From Undibacterium sp. YM2 (GTDB lineage Bacteria > Pseudomonadota > Gammaproteobacteria > Burkholderiales > Burkholderiaceae_D), in NCBI RefSeq assembly GCF_009937975.1, contig NZ_AP018441.1, positions 4,526,001 through 4,590,000 of the forward strand: a DNA stretch of 64,000 bases, read 5' to 3'. The notes below the pieces were generated by a model that was not told the origin of the DNA, did no database searches, and worked only from the letters and a program-made list of their open reading frames with translations. Positions 1 through 8,782 of the stretch are shown one piece after another. The position numbers and the translations under genes are program-made. How positions within the stretch are numbered: position 1 is the stretch's first letter; each line of letters begins with the position of its first letter.

Positions 1-144
1 ATGAAATTTACTCGGCGAGTTTTTTGTTTTGACTGTCCTGCAAATATGCTACAACAAATAGCCTAACACCTTGGTTAAAACCAGCTTTCCGATCTGCTTT
101 TTTTACACATTCATCAATACACTTTTGCTCATTTTAACGCTGAC

Positions 145-166
145 GGTGCGTCAAGACGCACCCTAC
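145..166. repeat. Single half of the GGTGCGTC BIME-like repeat
   Basis: One arm of the dispersed paired repeat seen many times in this window (GGTGCGTCAAGACGCACC followed by CTAC). It lies just downstream of the gene ending at 182, so it could act as a 3' end hairpin. The inner sequence GGTGCGTC/GACGCACC is a perfect short hairpin. Confidence 0.75.
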
Positions 167-181
167 AGGTTACGGCATGTA

Positions 182-664
182 CTACATATACAAAGTCTTA
201 TGATGCAAATAATTGCGATAGACGATTTTGAATGCCTCGATATCGCGCTTGTCTTGCTGCACAAGCAAATCACGCACTTCGCATTCGTTGTCTTCGATTT
301 TATAGACCCAGAAATCGAGTTTGATTTCTGGATGATCTTGCGAAACGATGGAGACACCCTTGCCACCGCCGAGAAAATTGGAAAACAGATAGACCAGGAA
401 TTTACCCTTGAGAATTTTCTTGTCTATCTTTAATTCATCGAGAACGCTGGCGGCTCTTTCTTCTGCGGGGGAGACATCCTGGCGGTGGTCTGCGTAGGTA
501 TTGAGAAACTGACGCAAATGTCTGACCTCTGCGGTTTTATAGGTCTGGCCGTATTTGGCAAGTTGCTCTTGATTGAGTACGAGTTCTTTGGGTGCTTCTG
601 TTTGTGCCTGGCTGGCCAGGGGGAGCAGGAACAGGGACAACAGAAGCAGTTTTTTGATATGCAT
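182..664 (-). CDS. Exported hypothetical protein, 160 aa
   Basis: I do not recognise the family. Residues 1-20 form a clear Sec signal peptide (MHIKKLLLLSLFLLPLASQA) followed by a charged, mostly soluble protein with a Gly-rich stretch (FLGGGKG) near residues 97-103 and an acidic/basic C-terminus. It begins 12 bases after the stop of the TonB-C-domain gene upstream, so the two are probably co-transcribed. A periplasmic or secreted role is inferred from the signal peptide only. Confidence 0.75.
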   Translation of the reverse strand: MHIKKLLLLSLFLLPLASQAQTEAPKELVLNQEQLAKYGQTYKTAEVRHLRQFLNTYADHRQDVSPAEERAASVLDELKIDKKILKGKFLVYLFSNFLGGGKGVSIVSQDHPEIKLDFWVYKIEDNECEVRDLLVQQDKRDIEAFKIVYRNYLHHKTLYM

Positions 665-676
665 GTTTTTTCGGGC

Positions 677-1249
677 CTATTTTGATGCGCTACTTTTGTT
701 ATCAGTGGGAGCTTCTGTTTCTTGCTTGTTAAAATTAAAATGGAAGATAAGCACACGTACTTCAGCTTGCTTGTTGCTTGTCTTTGCCTTCGAAAACCGG
801 GGAAAAGGAGCACTATGACGGGCAATACTCAGGGCTGCGTCGTCGAGATCCTTATTGCCAGAAGACCTTTCAATTTGTATTCCACTGCCTTGTTCATAGA
901 TGTTGCCACTTTCCGTGATGGCAACGGACACATAAGCTTCACCATATAATTTCTTGCCATCTTTTGATGGAAAATGATCTGTGCCATAATCTTCTATTCT
1001 TTTCGAGACCATTTTGTAATAAATGGCATGCTCCCGGTTTTTTGTCGAGGGCGTAATATAGGTTCGATTGTTTTTGCCAGCAACTGAGATATTTTTTTGG
1101 CCGTTCTGCTCATCTATCATCCGGGCAATTTCTGCAGCCTTTGCGGCTAATTGCTCATCCAGTTTTTTTATTTTCTCAACATCGGCACAAGCAGCGCTAC
1201 AAGATAAGAACAAACTCAGGGATAACAGGTATTGCGCAAAATGCTTCAT
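677..1249 (-). CDS. Exported protein with TonB/TolA-type C-terminal domain
   Basis: A 190-residue protein with an N-terminal signal peptide (MKHFAQYLLSLSLFLSCSAACA), a Lys/Glu/Ala coiled segment (about 25-45) and a C-terminal domain from about 75 to 170 with the TonB-C pattern: YYKMVSKRIEDY, GEAYVSVAITESGNI, then SSGNKDLDDAALSIARHSAPFPRF. TonB-C domains normally couple cytoplasmic-membrane energy to outer-membrane receptors, but here there is a cleavable-looking signal rather than an obvious membrane anchor, so the exact role is unknown. It follows the membrane protein at 1313-2077, and the same gene pair is repeated at 2155-3320. Confidence 0.8.
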   Translation of the reverse strand: MKHFAQYLLSLSLFLSCSAACADVEKIKKLDEQLAAKAAEIARMIDEQNGQKNISVAGKNNRTYITPSTKNREHAIYYKMVSKRIEDYGTDHFPSKDGKKLYGEAYVSVAITESGNIYEQGSGIQIERSSGNKDLDDAALSIARHSAPFPRFSKAKTSNKQAEVRVLIFHFNFNKQETEAPTDNKSSASK

Positions 1250-1312
1250 TGAGATTTTTAATATTTTTAAATTGGTATGTAAGGATAGAAAGCGACAGGT
1301 AGCAATGCTATT

Positions 1313-2077
1313 TTACTTAACTAAAGCCCTAGCATCAGAATTATCCCCTTTTTTCCGATAGGCATTCCCCATCCAGCCTATTGCCAGAAACCAGAAACCA
1401 ATCGAACCTACATAAGAAAAATACCAGGACAAAAACAGGGCAATGACCAGCATGGCCGATGCCGCCGCACAATTGGCATTGATAGTGCGGTGAGAAGGGA
1501 AGCAGAACCACAGTGTCCAGCCTGTCATGATGATGAGGAAAGGACCAGAGATGGCGAGGTCCAGCAGCCCACGCACATTGCTGATAAAGAGCTCGGACGC
1601 GCCCAAGCTCACCCATAGCCAGGGCGTACCAAGAAAAGTGATAGCCGCCACGGAATAAATCAGGCCCCAGTTTCTACCGGAGCGCACTTCTACCTCAGTC
1701 TCATCCCCGGTAGTCGCAGGCTGTTTAAACGTACCGCCCCTCAAAGTCTGCAAGAGCATCAAGCCAGAAAACATGATGAGAAAGCCAGGCGTCTGTTTAA
1801 ACATGGCGTAAAGATTGAGCAGAAAACCTATGGTCATGAATGAAGCCCCGGCACCGATGATGACTTTTTCTTTCCTGTATTTTGGTATGCTGAGAAAAAC
1901 AGTCCAACCAAGTATGGTCAGCAGATAAACAGAAGAATGCAAGAAATTCTGCAGTCCGCGAAAGCCATACATAAAATAATCTGTCTGAAAAAAAAAGTAC
2001 CAGACAGGTGGTAGCCAGACAGACAGTGTCAGCAGCCAGGCGATGAGCAGGGCTTGTTTGTGCTTTGATATCTGCAT
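1313..2077 (-). CDS. Multi-pass membrane protein with internal duplication (paralogue A)
   Basis: A 254-residue integral membrane protein with about 7-8 hydrophobic segments. I do not recognise a named family. The two halves resemble each other: half one carries WLPPVWYFFFQTDYF, RGLQNF, GWTVFLSIPKYR and GAGASFMTIGFLL; half two carries GTPWLWV, VRGLLDL, GWTLWFCFPSHR and AAASAMLVIALFL. A charged linker lies between them (about residues 118-135). Paralogues are at 2478-3320 (two repeats) and 6245-6688 (one repeat). ATG at 2077 is chosen over the GTG codon just before it. It is followed by a TonB-C gene, as its paralogue is. Confidence 0.8.
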   Translation of the reverse strand: MQISKHKQALLIAWLLTLSVWLPPVWYFFFQTDYFMYGFRGLQNFLHSSVYLLTILGWTVFLSIPKYRKEKVIIGAGASFMTIGFLLNLYAMFKQTPGFLIMFSGLMLLQTLRGGTFKQPATTGDETEVEVRSGRNWGLIYSVAAITFLGTPWLWVSLGASELFISNVRGLLDLAISGPFLIIMTGWTLWFCFPSHRTINANCAAASAMLVIALFLSWYFSYVGSIGFWFLAIGWMGNAYRKKGDNSDARALVK

Positions 2078-2154
2078 CACGGCATCTTATTTTCCAGCAC
2101 CACATTGTGGAGCGAGTAAGGTTGAAAATTCATGCTTGATTTTTGGCATCAGCG

Positions 2155-2526
2155 CTACGCGCAGTGTGCTAGCTGGGTCTCTTGTGGCAGCAGTTTATCT
2201 TCAAATCCCAGCCTATAAAATATCACGCGTACCTCAGTAGCACGGCCAGTGGATTTGCTTTTGGAAAAACCGGGGAAAGGGCCACTACGGCGGGCGATGC
2301 TGAGGGCAGCCAGGTCGAGCTCATGGTTACCAGAAGATGTTTCAAGTTTGATGCCCTCTCCTTTTACATAGATGGATCCATCTTCCTTGATGGGAATTGA
2401 GACATAGGCCTGACCCTGAAGTTTTTTGTCTTGCCCAGTTGGGAAGTTACTGGCCACATAGCTGTCGATTTTCTTGCTCACAGCCTGGTAGTAACTGACC
2501 AGCTCGCTATCGCTGGTCGTGGGGGG
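2155..2526 (-). pseudogene. TonB-C domain fragment, frameshifted off the upstream membrane protein
   Basis: Codes for a TonB-C domain (SKKIDSYVASNFP, GQAYVSIPIKEDGSI, SSGNHELDLAALSIARRSGPFPGF) closely related to the one at 677-1249, but with no signal peptide. Reading upstream in this frame, homology continues (TTSDSELVSYYQAV) to the six-G run at 2521-2526, where it jumps to the frame of the membrane gene, whose tail there (KKIYVPP) still matches the paralogue (NRTYITP). The sequence therefore looks like a membrane gene fused to the C-terminal part of a TonB-C gene by a deletion, and then split by a one-base slip in the homopolymer. A start at 2481 would give a 108-residue orphan. Confidence 0.6.
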
Positions 2527-3320
2527 ACATAGATTTTTTTGACTTTACGGGCGAAAAAGGCGGCTCTTAATTTATTGTTCTTTTGAATCGACTCGGCATT
2601 CATCAATACCTGCCAGAATGGTAGAAATAGCAAACTCACGCTGAAAAACTCTGGGTCAGCCTGAAAAAACACCGCCATCGCTAGCAAGGAAGCTGCCGCA
2701 CCAGAACTGGTGTTGAATGTGCGTTTTGCAGAGAAGGACAACAACACTGACCAGTAGCCCATGATGCCTAGCAAGGGTGCGGCCACAACGATATCTTGCA
2801 GACTACGCATGCTGCGAAGAAAAAAATCCTGCCCGCTCAAGAGTTTCCAAAGCCAGGGCATGGCAAGTAAGATGACACTTATCCAGGCAGGCAAGGTGCT
2901 GTATCCTTTCTGCAAAGGCGCTTTGCTGGCGACCTGATCAGGTTTGGCCGCCATGTTGTCCTGCTGTTCAACTTCAGCGCCTGTCACGCTAAACAATAGC
3001 GCAAACCCGGCCAGCAGCAAAATAAGGCTGCCGGTCATGGACAAACTGGCATAAGTTTGCAACAGCAAGCCCAGTGTCAGAAATGAACTGGCGGCACCAA
3101 TAATGTTTTTCTCAGTCCTGAACTTGGGTATGGATAAAACGACAGACCAGGCAAGAATGAGCAGCAGGTAATGCACTGAGTCACCAAAATCCCGCATTCC
3201 ATAAACGCTGGAGAAAAAGTAAGAGGTCTGGAGAAAATAATTTCGTGTGGCTGGCAGCCAGACGAGTAGTGTCACGGTCCAGGTGATGAGGAGGATAGCT
3301 CTGCTTTTGTTGAGCAGCAT
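2478..3320 (-). CDS. Multi-pass membrane protein with internal duplication (paralogue B), altered C-terminus
   Basis: Paralogue of the protein at 1313-2077: VTLLVWLPATRNYF, GMRDF, LILAWSVVLSIPKFR, GAASSFLTLGLLL in half one; AMPWLWKLL, MRSLQDI, GYWSVLLSFSAKR, GAAASLLAMAVFF in half two. Start at 3320 is set by AAGGA eight bases upstream and by alignment with paralogue A. The last roughly 20 residues do not belong to this family: they begin as TonB-C sequence (ARKVKKIYVPP) and then run out of frame after the six-C run (minus strand) to a stop. Function unknown. Confidence 0.75.
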   Translation of the reverse strand: MLLNKSRAILLITWTVTLLVWLPATRNYFLQTSYFFSSVYGMRDFGDSVHYLLLILAWSVVLSIPKFRTEKNIIGAASSFLTLGLLLQTYASLSMTGSLILLLAGFALLFSVTGAEVEQQDNMAAKPDQVASKAPLQKGYSTLPAWISVILLAMPWLWKLLSGQDFFLRSMRSLQDIVVAAPLLGIMGYWSVLLSFSAKRTFNTSSGAAASLLAMAVFFQADPEFFSVSLLFLPFWQVLMNAESIQKNNKLRAAFFARKVKKIYVPPRPAIASWSVTTRL

Positions 3321-3443
3321 TGAAATGTCCTTGATGTATGATGCGGGCAATTGCGCCTGCTTGCCATATTACCATCATTCACCCTGATTTGAGATCGTGA
3401 TAATGACAGCAAATCATTACCCCCGTGTGTAGCATAGCCATAC

Positions 3444-3461
3444 GGCGCAATATATTGCGCC
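3444..3461. repeat. GGCGCAAT/ATTGCGCC palindrome
   Basis: An 18-base palindrome followed by CCTACATCACGGCC. The same type (usually GGCGCATTGCAATGCGCC) recurs at 8565, 17789, 55757 and 60232, so it is a second dispersed REP-like family of this genome. Confidence 0.7.
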
Positions 3462-3547
3462 CTACATCACGGCCTGGCTCAAGGAGGGCGTTTTTTTGCT
3501 GTGAACACATGCCTGCTTCAACATGACGACCAATCCCGCCTTGCGAT

Positions 3548-4207
3548 TTATTTGGCAAATCGCAAGCGCAGAATCGCGGATAAGGCGCGTTGCCCCATCT
3601 TTGCTGCCTGTGCGTGGGCATGTTTGCTGCACAACTCCGCGATTGTCCTGAGGTTTTCTGCGGGGCGCTTGCAGATTTCCAGGGCGACGGCGTCTCCCAA
3701 AAAGAAATCATCTGAATTGACAAGCTGATGAAGCAAAGAAAAATTAGTCAGATCCAAGGAAGGAATACAGGCAAGAGTCAGCGCATTGTCAAGATTGAGC
3801 GCAAAGTCCTTTTCAATCAGGGCGCAGAGAGCAGCCTGATTAGCCACAACAGGTGAACACTTGGGGTGCAGATCATGGATATCTTCGCCTTGTGCGATCG
3901 CCTGTTCCACAGTCTGCAAAAAGTCATTCAGCGAACTGAACATGATGCGCGTGCCGCCATCATGGGCAAGATAAAGCACATAGCCTGAAAAAGGCGGCTC
4001 AATGAGGTACACATGATGATTGCTGGTATTGGGATCATCCAGCACTATGCCTTGCAAACCACCGACCAGAGGGTGGTACTGCATAAGGCCAGTGACGGAA
4101 ATTGCCTCATCCCTGTTTAATAAATGTATTCCTGCTTCAGTATGATGCCGGTAGTCGCCGAGCTGGATTTCTTCAAAATAGGCAAGCAGATCGGATGAGA
4201 ATTGCAT
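3548..4207 (-). CDS. Hypothetical cytoplasmic protein, possibly SUKH-like N-terminus
   Basis: About 219 residues, no signal peptide or membrane segment. The middle (LIEPPFSGYVLYLAHDGGTRIMF, then SLNDFLQTVEQAI) has the look of a SUKH/SMI1-KNR4 fold, which often contacts partner proteins, but I cannot assign it firmly. The second half is helical and Leu/Ala-rich and could be a repeat scaffold. ATG at 4207 is preferred over TTG at 4219; neither has a strong ribosome-binding site. It stands alone between two other minus-strand genes. Confidence 0.65.
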   Translation of the reverse strand: MQFSSDLLAYFEEIQLGDYRHHTEAGIHLLNRDEAISVTGLMQYHPLVGGLQGIVLDDPNTSNHHVYLIEPPFSGYVLYLAHDGGTRIMFSSLNDFLQTVEQAIAQGEDIHDLHPKCSPVVANQAALCALIEKDFALNLDNALTLACIPSLDLTNFSLLHQLVNSDDFFLGDAVALEICKRPAENLRTIAELCSKHAHAQAAKMGQRALSAILRLRFAK

Positions 4208-4345
4208 AGTTTTGCACAAAGCCGGGTTAAGTGAATGCAGGTGATGATGACATAAATTCAGTGCGCATTATGCATGCCCGCCGTGATGCATGGCCATTGC
4301 AGCGTGTCTGTTCTCGACTGAAGCCGCTCCGACAAAAATTCTGTA

Positions 4346-5974
4346 CTACTCTTTCCCCACATACGCTTCCCGCGCCATAGTGACAACATCATCGACGCTG
4401 AGTTCGCTGAAGCTGCCTATGTGCAGATGTGGTATCGCGGCTCTTTCCAGTACGACGCGGCTGGCGAATTTGACGCGGGCCAGCATCAGGTGTTTTTTCT
4501 GCAGGTAAAGCGCGGCGCATAAATCGGCGAGTGCTTCTATGCTGGAGCTGTCGAGGTCGGGGGATTCTTCCAGGCTCATGACGATGACCTTTGCATCACT
4601 GGCGACGGCATATTGCCTGGCCAGCGCCATTGCGCGTTCGGCATTGCCAAAGAACAGCGCCATCTCGGGGCGCAGGATGAGTACGCCGGGGATGATTTTG
4701 GCTTCTGGGTAATTGACGAGACTGACAAAGTCATGGCCACCGTTCAGGCGGCCAAGCACGCTGACATTGGCCTCGGCCAGCCTGCGCAGGAGCATCAGCA
4801 GGCTAAAGCCTATGGCAACCAGCAAGCCGTCGAGCACACCAAGCAAGAGCACGGCGACGACGGCAGCCAGGGCAACAAACCTGTCGCGGTGCAGTTTGAA
4901 GTAGGCATAGAACACAGAAGGCCGCAAGGAATGGCTGACCGCATGGATGACGATGGCCGCCAGCACAGGCACCGGTGTCAGGGCAATGACGGGCAAGAGC
5001 GTGAGGACGATGAGCAGCAATACCACGGCTGCGGCCCAACCCGCAAGCTTGCTGCGGCCACCATAACTTTCATTGGCTGCCGTGGCAGAAAACCCTGCCC
5101 CCACAGGCAAACCATGGAACAGGCCAGAGAACAGGTTGGCAACGCCCAGGGCCAGCAAGTCACGGTTGGGGCTGACACTGTCACCGTGGCGCAGGGCAAA
5201 ATTGCGGATGGAGCTGTAGGATTCGGCATACAGTATCAGCAGCATGGCGATACCGAGCTCACCTATGCGCAGCCACTGCACATAGCTCAAGGTGGGCAGG
5301 CTGGGTACCTGCACTTGCAGATCAATCGCACCCACCACCTGCACGCCAAGTTGCGCGAGGTCCAGCGCCTGCCCTGCGGCAATGCCAAGTGCCAGCACCA
5401 CCAGGCCAGCCGGCATGTAGGCAATACGTGCCAGGCCATATAAAAGCAGCAGGGCCAGCATGGCAAGGCCGAGTGAAGGCCAGTTCCACTGCGCAAACTG
5501 GGCGAGCAAGTGATAAATAAAACGCGGCATGTCAGTGCTGTGTACCTGCACGCCAACGATGTGGGCAAACTGTTTGATGACGATGACAAGTGCCAGGCCA
5601 AAGGCAAAGCCGCGCAACACTGGCCGGGCAATGAAGTCAGAAATGCTGCCCAGCCTGGCCGCACTCGCCAGCATGAAAAATGCACCTGTCATGATGACCA
5701 GCCCGGTCGCCACCAGCATGCGCAAACCCGCGTCGCCATTGGCCATGGCTGCCGTGGCCGAGGCCAGCACCGCCGCCGACGATGAAGTGGCCGCCACGAT
5801 GGCAAAACGGCTGCTGCCCATCAGACCATAACAGACCAGTCCGGCAAACACGGCAACGATGCCCGCCTGTGGCGGCAGGTTGGCGATGCTGGAATAGGCA
5901 ACGGCTTCAGGCAGCAGCAGGCCGGCCAGCGATAAACCAGCGATGATGTCAGACCAGGCCCAGTTTTTTTTCAT
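4346..5974 (-). CDS. SulP-family inorganic anion transporter with STAS domain
   Basis: A 542-residue SulP/SLC26-type permease. Residues 1-400 hold the 10-14 membrane helices with family signatures (SLAGLLLPEAVAYSSIANLPPQAG near the N-terminus; GLFHGLPVGAGFSATAANESYGGRSKLAG near residues 285-315). Residues about 425-540 form a STAS domain with the DLDSSSIEAL loop that in anti-sigma-factor antagonists carries the phosphoserine. Substrates in the family include sulfate, bicarbonate and dicarboxylates; the substrate cannot be chosen from sequence. No carbonic anhydrase or sulfate assimilation gene is adjacent. Confidence 0.92.
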   Translation of the reverse strand: MKKNWAWSDIIAGLSLAGLLLPEAVAYSSIANLPPQAGIVAVFAGLVCYGLMGSSRFAIVAATSSSAAVLASATAAMANGDAGLRMLVATGLVIMTGAFFMLASAARLGSISDFIARPVLRGFAFGLALVIVIKQFAHIVGVQVHSTDMPRFIYHLLAQFAQWNWPSLGLAMLALLLLYGLARIAYMPAGLVVLALGIAAGQALDLAQLGVQVVGAIDLQVQVPSLPTLSYVQWLRIGELGIAMLLILYAESYSSIRNFALRHGDSVSPNRDLLALGVANLFSGLFHGLPVGAGFSATAANESYGGRSKLAGWAAAVVLLLIVLTLLPVIALTPVPVLAAIVIHAVSHSLRPSVFYAYFKLHRDRFVALAAVVAVLLLGVLDGLLVAIGFSLLMLLRRLAEANVSVLGRLNGGHDFVSLVNYPEAKIIPGVLILRPEMALFFGNAERAMALARQYAVASDAKVIVMSLEESPDLDSSSIEALADLCAALYLQKKHLMLARVKFASRVVLERAAIPHLHIGSFSELSVDDVVTMAREAYVGKE

Positions 5975-6244
5975 GTGCTTTGAGTTTGTTTGGGTGAGTA
6001 CGTTTTTTTGGTGAGCGCATATTGGCTAAATAATTTATCTTTTATTTGTATCAACGCATAGCCCACGCACAGCCAATACGCAGTCAATGTGCAATCAGTA
6101 TACGCCGCGTGGATATGGATGGGGAAAATGTCAGGCTGGGGCAGATGCTTAAAAAAACTCGTGCATGACGTATCTCAAAGTCGCACCGCACAGAGTGCAC
6201 TGTGCAGAGCGCATGAATGGCAAACCCTGTTATCATCGCCTGGT

Positions 6245-6688
6245 TCAAGCCCGGCTTTTTTGCGCCTTGCCAGGGCCAGGCTCATTGGCATTATTTATAT
6301 CCATAGCCTTGTCGGCTGCGAGTTCATAGGCTTTCTGATCTATGGTCTGCCTGTATGTATTCAGCAAGGCACCTCCAATCACCATCACGATCACGCCGCC
6401 AGTATGCTGGAACATCTCATAGTATTGCATCAGCAAGCCCATGGTAAAAAGTGAGCCGCCTGCACTGAGTACCATGTCCCAGGTTCTGGTCTTTGGCAGC
6501 GTAAGCAAAATCGCATAGGCCAGTATGATCAATAAAACAGGCGCAGAAACTGCAAAATTTTGCAGGCCGCGCATATTTTTGAAAAAGAAATCTGTCTGGA
6601 AAAAATATTGCCAGGCTGGTGGCAACCACATCATGATAGTCAGGGACCAGATGGCGATGAGCGTATCTTTGCTTTTGGGTATCTGCAT
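6245..6688 (-). CDS. Small membrane protein, single-repeat paralogue C
   Basis: 147 residues with the same unit as the two larger paralogues upstream, but only one copy: MMWLPPAWQYFFQTDFFF, MRGLQNF, LAYAILLTLPKTR, GGSLFTMGLLMQYYEMF. Three to four membrane helices are followed by a charged tail (about 112-147). The start MQIPKSK at 6688 aligns with MQISKHK of paralogue A, so the 14-residue upstream extension is probably not translated. This protein probably represents the ancestral or a reduced form of the duplicated family. Function unknown. Confidence 0.7.
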   Translation of the reverse strand: MQIPKSKDTLIAIWSLTIMMWLPPAWQYFFQTDFFFKNMRGLQNFAVSAPVLLIILAYAILLTLPKTRTWDMVLSAGGSLFTMGLLMQYYEMFQHTGGVIVMVIGGALLNTYRQTIDQKAYELAADKAMDINNANEPGPGKAQKSRA

Positions 6689-6731
6689 TGCGCGATTCTT
6701 TAATTTCAATTGATGATATGCACAGTTCATC

Positions 6732-6947
6732 TCATTGATTGCGCCCGCTATCCTCCCGCTCTATCCCGACCAGCTTCAAAGCCAGCACGGCAAGGCCAAG
6801 CACGATGCCCACAATGATATCCGCTATCTTGCCAGAATAAGGCAGCAGGAAGATGCTGTAAAAGATGCAGGCCAGGATGATGGCAATACAAACACCCACA
6901 ATCATCGTCCTGATGATAGCTGCATTGCCTTCGGGAGGTTTGCCCAT
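6732..6947 (-). CDS. Small two-helix membrane protein, 71 aa
   Basis: Two hydrophobic segments (IIRTMIVGVCIAIILACIF and IADIIVGIVLGLAVLALKLV) and a short polar tail. AAGGCG seven bases before the ATG can serve as ribosome-binding site. It precedes the single-repeat membrane protein by 43 bases on the same strand, so they may form an operon. No family recognised. Confidence 0.6.
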   Translation of the reverse strand: MGKPPEGNAAIIRTMIVGVCIAIILACIFYSIFLLPYSGKIADIIVGIVLGLAVLALKLVGIEREDSGRNQ

Positions 6948-7404
6948 GTCAATCGCGCCTTGCTAAGAGCTGAATCTAAGAGCTGGATTGTGCTGCGTGC
7001 CTGTTTTCCCATTTTACTTCGTATTGGCAAAAAGTATTTTGTACTTCGCAATTTATATTTCCTATCGGCAATAAACCTATGTAATGCAAAGGCTATAGGC
7101 GCATGGAGGTATGGGGTCCGGCTTTTACAATCGTTATCAGTCGCTGACCACAGCTTGCGTCTGCACTTGCAGGTAAAAACTGCATGAGCTGGTCATGCAA
7201 AAACTGCCACCAATTGCAACATAACGTTACAAAGCAAAATATCTACCCTGAAAATCGGCTAACTTCGGCTTTTTTATTTTCCAAAATCAACATAATTCCC
7301 ATACGGAAATTATTCAAATTTGCTATTTTCTTTTAACTCCAGACAAAGTGATGACAAATTGACGACAAAATTAAGTTTGCTAATATATTCCCATATCTGA
7401 TACA
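6948..7404. other. Intergenic, AT-rich, no gene seen
   Basis: Divergent spacer between a minus-strand and a plus-strand gene. The part from about 7180 to 7400 is much more AT-rich than its surroundings and probably carries the promoter of the VirK-like gene, but I could not pick a convincing -35/-10 pair. Confidence 0.4.
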
Positions 7405-8421
7405 TTGAGTTACATTAATCTGCAGTGCGAAACAAATGGTGCGATTGTGAATATTTTGAACTGGCGTGAACTGTGGACTGCAGGCAGGGTACTGGAGGCT
7501 ATTGATACAAAGAAGTTGCATGAGTCAGGCAGTTTCATGGCCAGCCTGCGCTGGGCCTTGCATGTACGTCTGGCGGATGACAACACCAGCTTCAAGAGCA
7601 AGTTCCTGTTCCTGTTGCGCAGCAGCGTGCGCCCGCAGGTGAGCTTGCGCTGGTTTCATTTCCTGCACCAGACCTATTTGCGCAAGGCTGCCCCGGGTGA
7701 TATCGCCTTGCTGGACGCCATACACCGCCCTTTCTTTGACCGCCAGATTTGCTGCGTGTCGCGCCTGCGCTTGTTGCGCAATCATTTCCATTTGTCCGCC
7801 CAGTTGTTTGGCAAACGCCGCGCCCAGGACATGCTGGCGGGCAGTGACTTTACCCTGGCCACACTGGTGGGCAAGGATGAGCAGCATTACCGTATCAGCC
7901 TGTTCCGCAGTTGCGCCTTTAAACGTGAAGGTGGCCTGAGCCTGGGCCTGTTCCAGGGTAGCCAGCTGCTGCAATGCATCAGCTTCTCTTTTGACCGCAA
8001 GGATCAGCAACTGATGATCAGGGTGGGCGGCCTGCAGTCATGCAAGCACAATGCACGCGAGACCATGCGCACCTGCACCAAGAGCCTGTTTGGCATACAG
8101 CCACGCCTGTTGCTGATCGAAGCCTTGCGCAGCCTGGCACGTGAGCTGCACTGCTCGGGCATAGAATGCATCGCCAAGAAAAACCATATTTACCAGTCCT
8201 GGCGCTACCGTTTCAGCAAGACCATCAAGGCAGAATACGACAGCCTGTGGCAGGCTGCCGGCGCCTGCGCGCAAGCGAATGGCAATTACCTGTTGCCGCT
8301 GGCGAGTGAAGATGTACCACTGTCAGAACGCCCATCCAACAAGCGCAGCGAATACCGCGCACGCGATGGCCTGACCACGAGCATGCGCGAGGGGATCAGG
8401 CGCAGCCTGGTGAGTGCCTGA
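7405..8421 (+). CDS. VirK/YbjX (DUF535) family protein
   Basis: About 338 residues; matches the VirK/YbjX family in length and pattern, including HVRLADD near the N-terminus, RPFFDRQICCVSRLRLLRNH in the middle and the C-terminal FSKTIKAEYDSLWQAAGA. Family members in enteric pathogens are linked to virulence and envelope stress, with no defined activity. The upstream frame opens with TTG at 7405; GTG at 7447 is also possible and neither has a clear ribosome-binding site. Stands alone. Confidence 0.8.
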   Translation: MSYINLQCETNGAIVNILNWRELWTAGRVLEAIDTKKLHESGSFMASLRWALHVRLADDNTSFKSKFLFLLRSSVRPQVSLRWFHFLHQTYLRKAAPGDIALLDAIHRPFFDRQICCVSRLRLLRNHFHLSAQLFGKRRAQDMLAGSDFTLATLVGKDEQHYRISLFRSCAFKREGGLSLGLFQGSQLLQCISFSFDRKDQQLMIRVGGLQSCKHNARETMRTCTKSLFGIQPRLLLIEALRSLARELHCSGIECIAKKNHIYQSWRYRFSKTIKAEYDSLWQAAGACAQANGNYLLPLASEDVPLSERPSNKRSEYRARDGLTTSMREGIRRSLVSA

Positions 8422-8480
8422 ACGTGGCTTGTACGCGGCAAGTACGTCTTGCTCTTTCAAGCGCACGCCCATAGCTCGCA

Positions 8481-8540
8481 GGAGCGGCTTCAGCCGCGAA
8501 TGACTTTTACCGCTATCTGTTCACAGCTAAGGCCGCTCCT
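8481..8540. repeat. GGAGCGGCTTCAGCCGC paired inverted repeat
   Basis: Two arms (GGAGCGGCTTCAGCCGCGA and GCTAAGGCCGCTCC) separated by about 25 bases form an interrupted inverted repeat. A near-identical element lies at 36624-36689. It looks like a BIME/MITE-type dispersed element, here just after the VirK-like gene. Confidence 0.7.
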
Positions 8541-8564
8541 ACGGTTGCAATTGCCGTGACGTAG

Positions 8565-8582
8565 GGCGCATTGCAATGCGCC
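8565..8582. repeat. GGCGCATTGCAATGCGCC palindrome
   Basis: Perfect 18-base palindrome of the family also at 17789, 55757 and 60232. A degenerate partner (GCGCAATATCTTGCGCCC) follows at about 8644, so this spacer of 360 bases is almost entirely repeat sequence. Confidence 0.75.
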
Positions 8583-8782
8583 GCATGTAATCTTCACGCC
8601 TCAAAGCAAATCATCTTTGCCGTGCGCAGCGTACACATGCTGCGCAATATCTTGCGCCCTGCATCACAGCCAGGTTCGGGGACGATGGTTTGCAGCAATC
8701 AGATGCGGGTACACTACCCAGCATCAGGTGCACTCCTCCACCACCATCCGAAACACGCCAACAGCACAAATTGGAGATATTG

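Noticed and set aside
4..66. Short frame at the left edge of the window
   Set aside because: About 21 codons, no context to tell a gene end from chance.
4613..5443. 276-codon plus-strand frame opposite the SulP gene
   Set aside because: Gln/His/Gly-rich shadow of a strongly supported transporter gene, no ribosome-binding site or domain.
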